Shown here: positions 1 to 5,656 of the stretch, piece by piece
How positions within the stretch are numbered: position 1 is the stretch's first letter
How the letters are laid out: each line of letters starts with the position of its first letter
NCBI GenBank assembly: GCA_036556965.1
Contig: DATBIO010000018.1
Coordinates: 1 to 6,065, forward strand
Direction: 5' to 3'
Length of the DNA: 6,065 nt
Source of the DNA: DATBIO01 sp036556965
GTDB lineage: Bacteria; Acidobacteriota; Vicinamibacteria; Fen-336
Program-made: the position numbers and the translations under genes
The notes under the pieces: model-generated
The model's database searches: none
Told to the model about the DNA's origin: nothing
The model's input: only the letters and a program-made list of their open reading frames with translations

Positions 1-113
1 GGAAACGCCTGTTCCGCGCGCGGCCCCGCGTCCCGTTGCGACCCCCCACCCTATCCCTCCCCACGCAGGGGGAGGGAAACGCCTGTTCCGCGCGCGGCCC
101 CGCGTCCCGTTGC
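1..113. repeat. 39-bp direct repeat, two perfect copies (74-bp period)
   Basis: Bases 1-39 and 75-113 are identical over 39 bp, with 35 bp between them. Each copy contains a 10-bp palindrome, CCGCGCGCGG (14-23 and 88-97). The second copy ends on the last base of the stop codon of the YjbQ-family gene, which reads in from the right on the minus strand. The first copy starts at the window edge, so the array may continue leftwards with the same 74-bp unit. The spacer holds a hairpin listed separately. No coding potential is evident in bases 1-112. This is probably a tandem duplication involving a REP-like intergenic element; the repeat identity is seen directly and the origin is inferred. Confidence 0.85.
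55..76. repeat. GC-rich hairpin, REP-like palindrome or weak terminator
   Basis: An 8-bp perfect stem (CCCTCCCC at 55-62 pairing with GGGGAGGG at 69-76) encloses a 6-nt loop. It lies between the two direct repeats, 37 bp past the stop of the minus-strand operon. On the minus strand it is followed by G-rich sequence without a T-tract, so it does not look like a standard intrinsic terminator. The preceding ACCCTATCCCTCCCC phrase resembles short pyrimidine/purine palindromes scattered between genes of many GC-rich genomes. A role in 3'-end protection or termination of the operon mRNA is possible but unproven. Confidence 0.55.
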
Positions 114-535
114 TACTCTCCGATCACCTTGATCAGGACCCTCTTGGGCCGGCGCCCGTCGAACTCGCCGTAGAAGATCTGCTCCCAGGGGCCGAAGTCG
201 AGCTTGCCCGCGGTGACGGCCACCACCACCTCCCGGCCCATGACCTGGCGCTTGTGGTGGGCGTCGCCGTTGTCCTCGCCCGTCCGGTTGTGGTGGTAGC
301 GCTCCGGGCTCGGGTCGTAGGGGGCCAGCCCCTCCAGCCACCTCTTGTAGTCCTCGTGGAGCCCGCGCTCGTCGTCGTTGATGAAGACGGAGGCCGTGAT
401 GTGCATGGCGTTGACGAGGCAGAGGCCCTCGGCCACGCCGCTCTTGCGCACCGCCTCCTCCACGCGCGGGGTGAGGTTGACGAAGTCCATGCGCGCGGGG
501 ACGTTGAGGGTGAGGTACTCGGTGTGCGACTTCAC
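113..535 (-). CDS. yjbQ: YjbQ/UPF0047-family protein (secondary thiamine-phosphate synthase type)
   Basis: The product is 140 aa, the usual size for this single-domain family. Family signatures are visible: H45-x-T47-A-S49 followed by N53 (the HxTASxxxN motif), an acidic/His segment at 87-94 (EDNGDAHH), the G110-K-L turn, the GPWEQIFYGEFDG block at 115-127 and the terminal RRPKRVLIKVIGE strand. E. coli YjbQ has weak, promiscuous thiamine-phosphate synthase activity; the main cellular role is not settled, so the name is only a family label. It should be cytosolic. Start choice: a GTG at 535 has a GGAG Shine-Dalgarno seven bases upstream (543-546) and overlaps the upstream gene's TGA as GTGA. 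Another in-frame GTG at 541 sits too close to the Shine-Dalgarno. It is the last gene of the HAD/membrane-protein/YjbQ operon, and its TAG stop touches the 39-bp repeat. Confidence 0.9.
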   Translation of the reverse strand: MKSHTEYLTLNVPARMDFVNLTPRVEEAVRKSGVAEGLCLVNAMHITASVFINDDERGLHEDYKRWLEGLAPYDPSPERYHHNRTGEDNGDAHHKRQVMGREVVVAVTAGKLDFGPWEQIFYGEFDGRRPKRVLIKVIGE

Positions 536-999
536 GGGCACGCTCCTTTCACCGCGGCGAAGACGCGCGCGGCGATCTCGCGGCTGACGCCTTCGCGCAG
601 GGTGCCGCAGGGCACCACGGCCTCTTCGCCGCCCGCCAGGTAGAGGATCACGTCCCACCGCTCGCGGCCCTCGAAGTCCTCGGGGGGCGGGGGCTCGGGC
701 AGCGGTCTGCCGTCGCGGCTGAAGGCGCCCATCACGCCGCCGTTGAGGAGGAGGCGTCCCCCGCGCAGGTCGGCCTTGGCCGCCCGTCCCCGGCCCCAGT
801 CGAAGGCGGGGCCCTCGTCCACGAAGAAGAGGAGCCCGTCCGGCAGCGGGATCTCGGCCACCACCGTGCCGCCGCCGCCCTCGCGCGCGCGCCGCGCCGC
901 CTCGCGCGTCACCTTGGCCGCGCGCATGCCCATGGCGTAGCGGAACAGCGTCCACAGGACCAGGAGCAGGAGGAGGACGGCCAGGCCGCGGACCAGCAT
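532..999 (-). CDS. Single-pass membrane-anchored protein of unknown function
   Basis: A 155-aa product that I do not recognise. Residues 4-22 form a hydrophobic helix (LVRGLAVLLLLLVLWTLF), followed by a basic stretch (residues 25-41, RAAKVTREAARRAREG) and a Gly linker. Most of the protein (about 45-155) is a soluble domain with beta-rich character, a Pro-rich loop (PLPEPPPPEDF) and one Cys near the C-terminus besides a second in the final GACP. No catalytic motif is visible. The ATG at 999 directly follows the TGA of the HAD gene with no gap, and the end overlaps the YjbQ start by four bases, so it is very likely a translated operon member. The Shine-Dalgarno is weak, consistent with translation reinitiation after the HAD gene. 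Codon bias matches its neighbours. Confidence 0.8.
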   Translation of the reverse strand: MLVRGLAVLLLLLVLWTLFRYAMGMRAAKVTREAARRAREGGGGTVVAEIPLPDGLLFFVDEGPAFDWGRGRAAKADLRGGRLLLNGGVMGAFSRDGRPLPEPPPPEDFEGRERWDVILYLAGGEEAVVPCGTLREGVSREIAARVFAAVKGACP

Positions 1000-1674
1000 T
1001 CAGGCGAAGAGGGCGGCCAGGGCGGCCGGGGTCACGCCCGCCAGGGCGGGGAGCACGTGGTGGGCGCCGGCCAGCTTCTCCGCCGGATAGGTCTGGGCCA
1101 CCCCCGCCACGCGCATGCCCGCCGCGCGGCCGGCCGCGATCCCCGCCGGGGTGTCCTCCAGGACCAGGCACTGCCCCGCCTCCAGGACGGCATCCCGGCG
1201 CCGCAGGCCGGCCAGGGCGCGCAGGTAGGGCTCGGGATGGGGCTTGCCGCGCCCCACGTCGTCCGCCCCCACCACCGGCGCGAACCGGTCCCGCAGCCCC
1301 GCCGCCTCCAGGATGCGCTCGATCTCGCTGCGCAGCGCGCCGGAGGCGATGGCCAGGGGAACCCCCGCCGCGCCCAGGCCCAGCACGAGGTCGCGCGCCC
1401 CCGGGAAGAACGGCACCTCGCGCATCAGCGCCTCGAAGAGGCGGGCCTTGCGCTCGGCCACGGCCAGGACGCGCGCCCGCTCCGCCTTGCCCTGGCGCTG
1501 CTCCAGGGCCAGCCGGGCCGCCTCCTGGTCGGTGTAGGCCAGGAAGGCGGCGGCGTACTCCGCCTCCGTGATCTCGATCCCCTCCGCGCGCAGGCTGTCG
1601 CGCAGGGCACGGAAGTGCAGGGGCTCGCTGTTCACGAGCACGCCGTCGAAGTCGAAGATCACCGCGCGCAGCAC
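1000..1674 (-). CDS. HAD-superfamily hydrolase, beta-phosphoglucomutase-like (subfamily IA)
   Basis: A 224-aa cytosolic protein with all four HAD motifs: motif I D8-F-D10-G-V (nucleophile D8, acid/base D10), motif II S111 in AIASGA, motif III K144 in GRGKPHPEPY, and motif IV E173-D174 in VLEDTPAG. Residues of about 15-85 form the helical C1 cap. The layout resembles beta-phosphoglucomutase and small sugar-phosphate or phosphoglycolate phosphatases: Mg2+-dependent phosphoryl transfer through an aspartyl-phosphate. The true substrate cannot be read from sequence. Motif IV has Thr where Ser is common (EDT for EDS), a mild variation. The start is GTG at 1674, as motif I begins only seven residues in. 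There is no clear Shine-Dalgarno, and a TATTGT -10 lies eight bases upstream, suggesting a near-leaderless mRNA. First gene of the minus-strand operon, divergent from the SDR gene. Confidence 0.92.
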   Translation of the reverse strand: MLRAVIFDFDGVLVNSEPLHFRALRDSLRAEGIEITEAEYAAAFLAYTDQEAARLALEQRQGKAERARVLAVAERKARLFEALMREVPFFPGARDLVLGLGAAGVPLAIASGALRSEIERILEAAGLRDRFAPVVGADDVGRGKPHPEPYLRALAGLRRRDAVLEAGQCLVLEDTPAGIAAGRAAGMRVAGVAQTYPAEKLAGAHHVLPALAGVTPAALAALFA

Positions 1675-1681
1675 AGGCTCT

Positions 1682-1688
1682 TACAATA
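1682..1688. promoter_or_regulatory. Overlapping divergent -10 elements shared by HAD operon and SDR gene
   Basis: The only AT-rich patch in the 22-bp divergent gap reads TACAAT on the plus strand (1682-1687) and TATTGT on the minus strand (1688-1683). Both fit the TAnnnT pattern of a sigma-70 -10 element. Placing the start seven bases beyond each gives about 1694 (three bases before the SDR ATG at 1697) and about 1676 (two bases before the HAD GTG at 1674). No Shine-Dalgarno is seen before either start, so both mRNAs would be essentially leaderless. I find no convincing -35 on either side. The two polymerase sites overlap fully, so they would compete. Positions are seen directly; promoter activity is inferred. 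Confidence 0.6.
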
Positions 1689-1696
1689 GCCGACGC

Positions 1697-2536
1697 ATGC
1701 CCTCGAAGTTCCTGGACGCGGAGGCGGTGAAGCGCCAGGGCGAGCTGCGCTTCGACTTCGGGCGCAAGACGCTGGGCGGCCGCGTGGTGCTGCTGCCCGG
1801 GGGGATGGGCGGGATCGGGGCGGCGGTGACCGCGCTCCTCCTCCAGGAGGGCGCCCTGCCCGTGGTCGCGCACCGCGGCAACAAGGGCCGCGCCCTCGCC
1901 TTCCAGCAGAAGATGCAGGACCTCCACGGCGGGCCGGTGGCCATGGTGGAGGCCGACATCGCGGAGGCGGCGGGCCGCGCGCGCTGCCTGGACGCGGCCT
2001 GGGAGATCAAGGACGAGCTCTACGGGCTGGTGGTCCTGGTGGGCGACCCGGCGCGGGTGATAGCGGAGGACCTCGACGGCGAGGCCCTGCACGCCTCCTT
2101 CGACGCGAACTTCGTGGGGCCCTTCCTGCTCGCCCGCGCCTGCGCCGAGCGGATGGCGGCGCGGCGGACCCACGGCGCCATCGTGCTCCTCTCCAGCATG
2201 CAGGGCGTGCACCCCTTCGAGGGCAGCGCGGCCTACGCCGCGCCCAAGGCGGCCCTCGTGCACGCCGCGCGCGTGCTGGCCAAGGAGCACGGGGGCCCGG
2301 CCGACGTCCGCGTCAACGTGGTGGCCCCCGGGGCCACCACCGCGGGCATGGCCCGCGCCTCCATCGAGGCCGGCAAGTACGACCCCTACGTCGAGCGCGG
2401 CGTGGTGCCGCGCTTCGGGCGCGCCGAGGACGTGGCCAAGGCCGTCCGCTACTTCCTGGAGCCCGACTCCTACGTCACCGGGCAGGTCCTCACCGTGGAC
2501 GGCGGGCTCACCCTCCGGCGCGACCGCCTCTCCTGA
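1697..2536 (+). CDS. Short-chain dehydrogenase/reductase (SDR), FabG-like
   Basis: A 279-aa classical-type SDR that reduces or oxidises a carbonyl/alcohol with NAD(P)(H). After a roughly 28-residue N-terminal extension, the Rossmann glycine motif is GGMGGIG (35-41), with H59-R60 after the second strand favouring NADPH. The catalytic set is complete: N138 (DANFVGPF), S167, Y180 and K184 (YAAPK, with S167 thirteen residues before Y180). RVNVVAPG and the terminal YVTGQVLTVDGG are typical of FabG/pteridine-reductase-like members. Unusual: the structural NNAG motif is replaced by VGDP (115-118) and the usual TG of the cofactor motif is PG. The substrate is unknown. The start is ATG 1697, next to a -10 element and without a Shine-Dalgarno; an in-frame ATG at 1568 lies inside the antisense HAD gene and upstream of the promoter, so I reject it. 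Single gene with a hairpin after its stop. Confidence 0.92.
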   Translation: MPSKFLDAEAVKRQGELRFDFGRKTLGGRVVLLPGGMGGIGAAVTALLLQEGALPVVAHRGNKGRALAFQQKMQDLHGGPVAMVEADIAEAAGRARCLDAAWEIKDELYGLVVLVGDPARVIAEDLDGEALHASFDANFVGPFLLARACAERMAARRTHGAIVLLSSMQGVHPFEGSAAYAAPKAALVHAARVLAKEHGGPADVRVNVVAPGATTAGMARASIEAGKYDPYVERGVVPRFGRAEDVAKAVRYFLEPDSYVTGQVLTVDGGLTLRRDRLS

Positions 2537-2538
2537 GC

Positions 2539-2556
2539 GCCCGCGGGGGCGCGGGC
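2539..2556 (+). terminator. Hairpin after SDR gene, possible weak terminator
   Basis: A 7-bp perfect stem (GCCCGCG at 2539-2545 with CGCGGGC at 2550-2556) and GGGG loop begin two bases past the SDR stop. The downstream sequence CGTTGATTCTTGCC is only partly T-rich and also contains the -35 of the next promoter. It could end SDR transcription inefficiently; the lack of a continuous T-tract keeps confidence low. Confidence 0.4.
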
Positions 2557-2558
2557 CG

Positions 2559-2587
2559 TTGATTCTTGCCCTCTCGCCCGCTACCCT
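2559..2587 (+). promoter_or_regulatory. Sigma-70-type promoter of the DsbA-like lipoprotein gene (leaderless)
   Basis: TTGATT (2559-2564; four of six matches to TTGACA) and TACCCT (2582-2587; TAnnnT) are separated by exactly 17 bp. Seven bases past the -10 gives a start at 2594, which is the A of the ATG, so the message would have no leader. No Shine-Dalgarno lies upstream of this ATG, which agrees with leaderless translation. Confidence 0.6.
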
Positions 2588-2593
2588 GCCCTG

Positions 2594-3628
2594 ATGCGAC
2601 TTCTGCTGTCCGCCCTGTCTTGCGGCCTCCTCGCCGCGTCCTGCGCGCGCGGTCCCGAAGCGTCCGCTTCCGCCGCCGCCGCCCCCGCCGCCGCCCACGG
2701 CAGCAAGGTGGCGGAGGTGGCGGGCGAGCCCGTCACCCTGGCCCAGGTGGACGAGAAGGCGGCCGGCCGGCTGGCCAGGGTGCGCGACGACGAGTACGAG
2801 GCGCGCCGCACCGCCCTGGAGGAGATCATCGCGGAGCGGCTGCTGGAGAAGGCGGCCCGCGAGCGCCACCTGACCCGGGAGGCGCTCCTCAAGGCCGAGG
2901 TCCAGGACAAGGTGTCCGCCCCCACCGAGCCGGAGCTGCGCGCCATCTTCGAGAGCAACCGCTCCCGGCTGCCCCCCGGCACCACCTTCGCCGCCGTGCG
3001 CGAGCAGATCGTGGCTTCCCTGCGCGGGCGCGCCCTGGCCGAGCGGGAGGCCTCCTTCTACGAGGAGCTCCGCGGCAAGGCCGCGGTCACGGTGACCCTG
3101 GAGCAGCCGCGGGCCACGGTGGCGGTGCCCGCCGACGCCCCCACCTACGGCCCCGCCGACGCCCCCGTGACCATCGTGGAGTTCCTGGACTACCAGTGCC
3201 CGTTCTGCCACCGCGTGCAGCCGCTCATCGACGAGCTGATGGCCCGCTACCCCGGCAAGCTGCGCTTCGTCTCCCGCGACTTCCTGCTCGACAAGCCCCG
3301 CTCGCTGGCCACCGCGCGCGCCGCCCGCTGCGCCTCCGAGCAGGGGAAGTTCTGGGACTACCACCGCAACCTGCTCACCCAGCCGGGGGACTTCGGCGAC
3401 GGCGACCTGCGCGCGCGCGCGACGCGGCTGGGGCTGGACGGGGGCCGCTTCGACACCTGCGTGGCCACCGGCCGCTACGACGCCCAGATCCGGGCCTCCA
3501 GCGAGCAGGGCCACGACCTCGGCGTGTCGGGCACGCCCGCCTTCTTCATCAACGGCCGCCGCGTGAGCGGCGTGCGTCCGATCGAGCAGTACGCCGAGAT
3601 CATCGACGCCGAGCTGAAGCGCTCGTGA
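2594..3628 (+). CDS. DsbA-like thiol-disulfide oxidoreductase lipoprotein with SurA-like N-terminal region
   Basis: A 344-aa exported protein. Residues 1-16 are a signal peptide ending in a lipobox-like LAAS-C17, so it is probably a lipoprotein, though the -3 residue is Ala rather than the preferred Leu. An Ala-rich linker (about 23-35) leads to a helical region (about 38-170) starting KVAEVAGEPVTLAQVDEKA, which resembles the SurA/parvulin N-terminal chaperone segment but has no PPIase domain after it. The C-terminal half is a DsbA/Thioredoxin_4 domain: GPADAPVTIVEFLDYQ, redox motif C202-P-F-C205, and cis-Pro loop T314-P315. C246 (RCASEQGKFWDYH) and C289 are a further pair found in many such proteins, likely a structural disulfide. 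Expected role: forming or isomerising disulfides in envelope proteins, with the N-terminal part possibly binding unfolded clients. It has its own leaderless promoter and ends 105 bp before speA. Confidence 0.88.
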   Translation: MRLLLSALSCGLLAASCARGPEASASAAAAPAAAHGSKVAEVAGEPVTLAQVDEKAAGRLARVRDDEYEARRTALEEIIAERLLEKAARERHLTREALLKAEVQDKVSAPTEPELRAIFESNRSRLPPGTTFAAVREQIVASLRGRALAEREASFYEELRGKAAVTVTLEQPRATVAVPADAPTYGPADAPVTIVEFLDYQCPFCHRVQPLIDELMARYPGKLRFVSRDFLLDKPRSLATARAARCASEQGKFWDYHRNLLTQPGDFGDGDLRARATRLGLDGGRFDTCVATGRYDAQIRASSEQGHDLGVSGTPAFFINGRRVSGVRPIEQYAEIIDAELKRS

Positions 3629-3655
3629 TCCCGCCGCTCCGCGCCCTCATTTCCC

Positions 3656-3686
3656 TGGACGCGGCGGCGGCGGCGGGCGCTAGAAT
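3656..3686 (+). promoter_or_regulatory. Candidate speA promoter
   Basis: TAGAAT at 3681-3686 is a strong -10 match. The best -35 candidate, TGGACG at 3656-3661, matches four of six bases but sits 19 bp away, longer than ideal. The predicted start is about 3693, giving a leader of roughly 41 nt before the TTG at 3734. A run of GCG triplets (about 3661-3677) fills the spacer. Confidence 0.5.
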
Positions 3687-3696
3687 GCGCGCGCAG

Positions 3697-3722
3697 GGCG
3701 CCCGCGGGCGGCGCCGGGGAGG
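3697..3722 (+). promoter_or_regulatory. speA 5' leader: GC-rich palindrome followed by Shine-Dalgarno
   Basis: Two GGCGCC hexamers (3697-3702 and 3710-3715) can pair around a 7-nt loop; a 12-bp perfect palindrome, CGCCCGCGGGCG (3699-3710), overlaps them. GGGGAGG (3716-3722) follows directly, 11 bases before the TTG, with a second, closer GAGG at 3726-3729 (four bases before it). A stem abutting the ribosome-binding site could affect translation of speA. No known riboswitch class is recognisable. Confidence 0.4.
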
Positions 3723-3733
3723 TTTGAGGCAAG

Positions 3734-5656
3734 TTGCCCACTGAGCTCCGGGCCTGGACGGTCAACGACGCGCTCGAGCTGTACAACGTCGGCGGCTGGG
3801 GCCGTCCCTTCTTCGGCATCAACGAGGCGGGCCGGGTGGAGGTCACGCCCGCGGGACTGCCCTCCCAGCGCATCGACCTCAAGGAGCTGGTGGACGACCT
3901 GCGCAGCCGCGGGCTCAACCTCCCCCTCCTCATCCGCTTCTCCGACATCCTGCGCACGCGCGTCGAGCAGCTCTGCGGCGCCTTCCAGCAGGCCATCGTG
4001 GAGAACGAGTACAAGGGCAGCTACCGCGGGGTCTACCCCATCAAGGTCAACCAGCAGCGGCACGTGGTCGAGGAGCTCATGGAGTACGGCCGGCCCTTCA
4101 ACCTGGGGCTGGAGGCCGGCTCCAAGCCGGAGCTGCTGGTGGCCCTGGCCCTCCAGGAGAACCCCGAGGCCCTGATCCTCTGCAACGGGTACAAGGACCG
4201 CGCCTACATCGAGACCGCGCTCCTGGCCCAGAAGCTGGGGCGCAAGGTCATCATCGTGATGGACCGGCTGGCCGAGCTGGAGACCATCATCCTGGCCGCG
4301 CGCGACCTGGACATCCGCCCCCTCATCGGCGTGCGCGCCCGCCTCTCCACCAAGGGAGCGGGCAAGTGGGTGGAGAGCACGGGCGACCGCTCCAAGTTCG
4401 GCCTCACCACGGGCGAGCTGGTGGAGGCGGTGGAGCGCCTGCGCGGGGTGGAGATGCTCGACTGCCTCCAGCTCCTGCACTTCCACATCGGGTCGCAGAT
4501 CACGGCCATCCGCGCCATCAAGGACGCCCTGCGCGAGGCCAGCCGCATCTTCGTGGAGCTGCACGGCCTGGGCGCCAACATGCGCTACCTGGACTGCGGG
4601 GGCGGCCTGGGCGTGGACTACGACGGCAGCCAGACCAACTTCCACTCCTCCGTGAACTACACGCTGCAGGAGTACGCGGCCGACATCGTGAGCCAGATCG
4701 GGGAGGCCTGCGACCTCAAGGGCGTGCCCCATCCCGACATCGTCACGGAGTCGGGGCGCGCGCTGGTGGCCCACCACTCCGTGCTCGTCTTCAACGTCCT
4801 CGACGCCAACCAGATGCTGGTGGGGCAGGTCCCGGTCAAGGTGGCGGGCGACGAGCACCGCATCATCCAGGACCTCTACGAGACGTACTCCGGCGTCTCG
4901 CGCAAGAACTTCCAGGAGGCCTACCACGACGCCCTGACCCTCAAGGAGGAGGCGGTCACCGCCTTCAACCTGAGCCTCCTCGACCTGCGGGGGCGGGCGC
5001 GCGTGGAGCAGCTCTTCTACGCCACCTGCGAGCGCATCCTCAAGATCGTGCGCGACCTCTCCTACGTGCCCGACGAGCTGGAGGGCCTGGAGCGGCAGCT
5101 CACCGACACCTACTACTGCAACTTCTCCCTGTTCCAGTCCCTGCCCGACCACTGGGCGGTGCGACAGCTCTTCCCCACCCTGCCCCTCGACCGGCTCAAC
5201 AAGCAGCCGCAGCGCCGGGCCGTGCTGGCCGACCTCACCTGCGACAGCGACGGGAAGATGGACGAGTTCATCGACCTGCGCGACGTGAAGCACTTCCTCG
5301 AGCTCCACCCCGTGAACGGGGACAACGGCGGCGAGCCCTACTACATCGGCTGCTTCCTGGTGGGCGCCTACCAGGAGATCCTGGGCGACCTTCACAACCT
5401 GTTCGGGGACACCGACGCCGTCCACGTCAAGCTGGAGGACGACGACTACCGCGTGGAGCACGTGGTGGAGGGCGACTCCGTGGCCGAGGTGCTCTCCTAC
5501 GTGCAGTACAGCAAGGACGACCTCATCGCGCGCGTGCGGCGGGCCATGGAGCTGGCCCTGCGCGAGCGGCGGCTGACCCCCGCGGAGTCCGGCCGCCTCA
5601 TGCGGCGGTACGAGGAGGCCCTCGCGGGCTACACGTACCTGACCGTGAACGCCTGA
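3734..5656 (+). CDS. speA: Biosynthetic arginine decarboxylase (SpeA)
   Basis: A 640-aa PLP-dependent fold-III decarboxylase converting arginine to agmatine and CO2, the first step of the agmatine route to putrescine; the E. coli enzyme is 658 aa. It opens with the family's WTVNDALELYNVGGWG/FFGINEAG block. PLP lysine K104 lies in GVYPIKVNQQ, H251 in HFHIGSQ, the phosphate-binding glycine loop is D287-CGGGLG, and SGRALVAHH follows. The catalytic Cys is C503 in LADLTCDSDG. The C-terminal helices (KDDLIARVRRAMELALRE) are also typical. Start: an in-frame TGA at 3725-3727 lies just upstream, and TTG 3734 is the only start that keeps the conserved N-terminus; GAGG and GGGGAGG precede it. No gene for agmatine use is visible, and the next gene is convergent, so it looks monocistronic. 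Bacterial family members usually need Mg2+. Confidence 0.97.
   Translation: MPTELRAWTVNDALELYNVGGWGRPFFGINEAGRVEVTPAGLPSQRIDLKELVDDLRSRGLNLPLLIRFSDILRTRVEQLCGAFQQAIVENEYKGSYRGVYPIKVNQQRHVVEELMEYGRPFNLGLEAGSKPELLVALALQENPEALILCNGYKDRAYIETALLAQKLGRKVIIVMDRLAELETIILAARDLDIRPLIGVRARLSTKGAGKWVESTGDRSKFGLTTGELVEAVERLRGVEMLDCLQLLHFHIGSQITAIRAIKDALREASRIFVELHGLGANMRYLDCGGGLGVDYDGSQTNFHSSVNYTLQEYAADIVSQIGEACDLKGVPHPDIVTESGRALVAHHSVLVFNVLDANQMLVGQVPVKVAGDEHRIIQDLYETYSGVSRKNFQEAYHDALTLKEEAVTAFNLSLLDLRGRARVEQLFYATCERILKIVRDLSYVPDELEGLERQLTDTYYCNFSLFQSLPDHWAVRQLFPTLPLDRLNKQPQRRAVLADLTCDSDGKMDEFIDLRDVKHFLELHPVNGDNGGEPYYIGCFLVGAYQEILGDLHNLFGDTDAVHVKLEDDDYRVEHVVEGDSVAEVLSYVQYSKDDLIARVRRAMELALRERRLTPAESGRLMRRYEEALAGYTYLTVNA

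Noticed and set aside
1..113. CRISPR-like spacing (39-bp repeats with a 35-bp spacer)
   Set aside because: Only two copies are visible, the spacer is a GC-rich palindrome, the second repeat overlaps a stop codon, and no cas gene is present.
1568..1696. Upstream ATG extending the SDR gene by 43 codons
   Set aside because: The extension lies inside the antisense HAD gene, precedes the -10 element and shows no SDR-like sequence; the ATG at 1697 is better placed.
113..3514. A 1133-codon open frame on the minus strand
   Set aside because: Only its last 140 codons encode a recognisable protein (YjbQ family). The rest runs antisense to the SDR and DsbA-like genes and through the wrong frame of HAD; it is open because stop codons are rare at this GC.
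3661..3680. GCG triplet run before speA
   Set aside because: Short low-complexity tract expected at this GC; no evidence of a functional microsatellite.
3680..5461. A 593-codon minus-strand open frame opposite speA
   Set aside because: Its Val/Leu/His/Gln-rich composition is the typical shadow of a GC-rich gene; speA on the plus strand has all family motifs.
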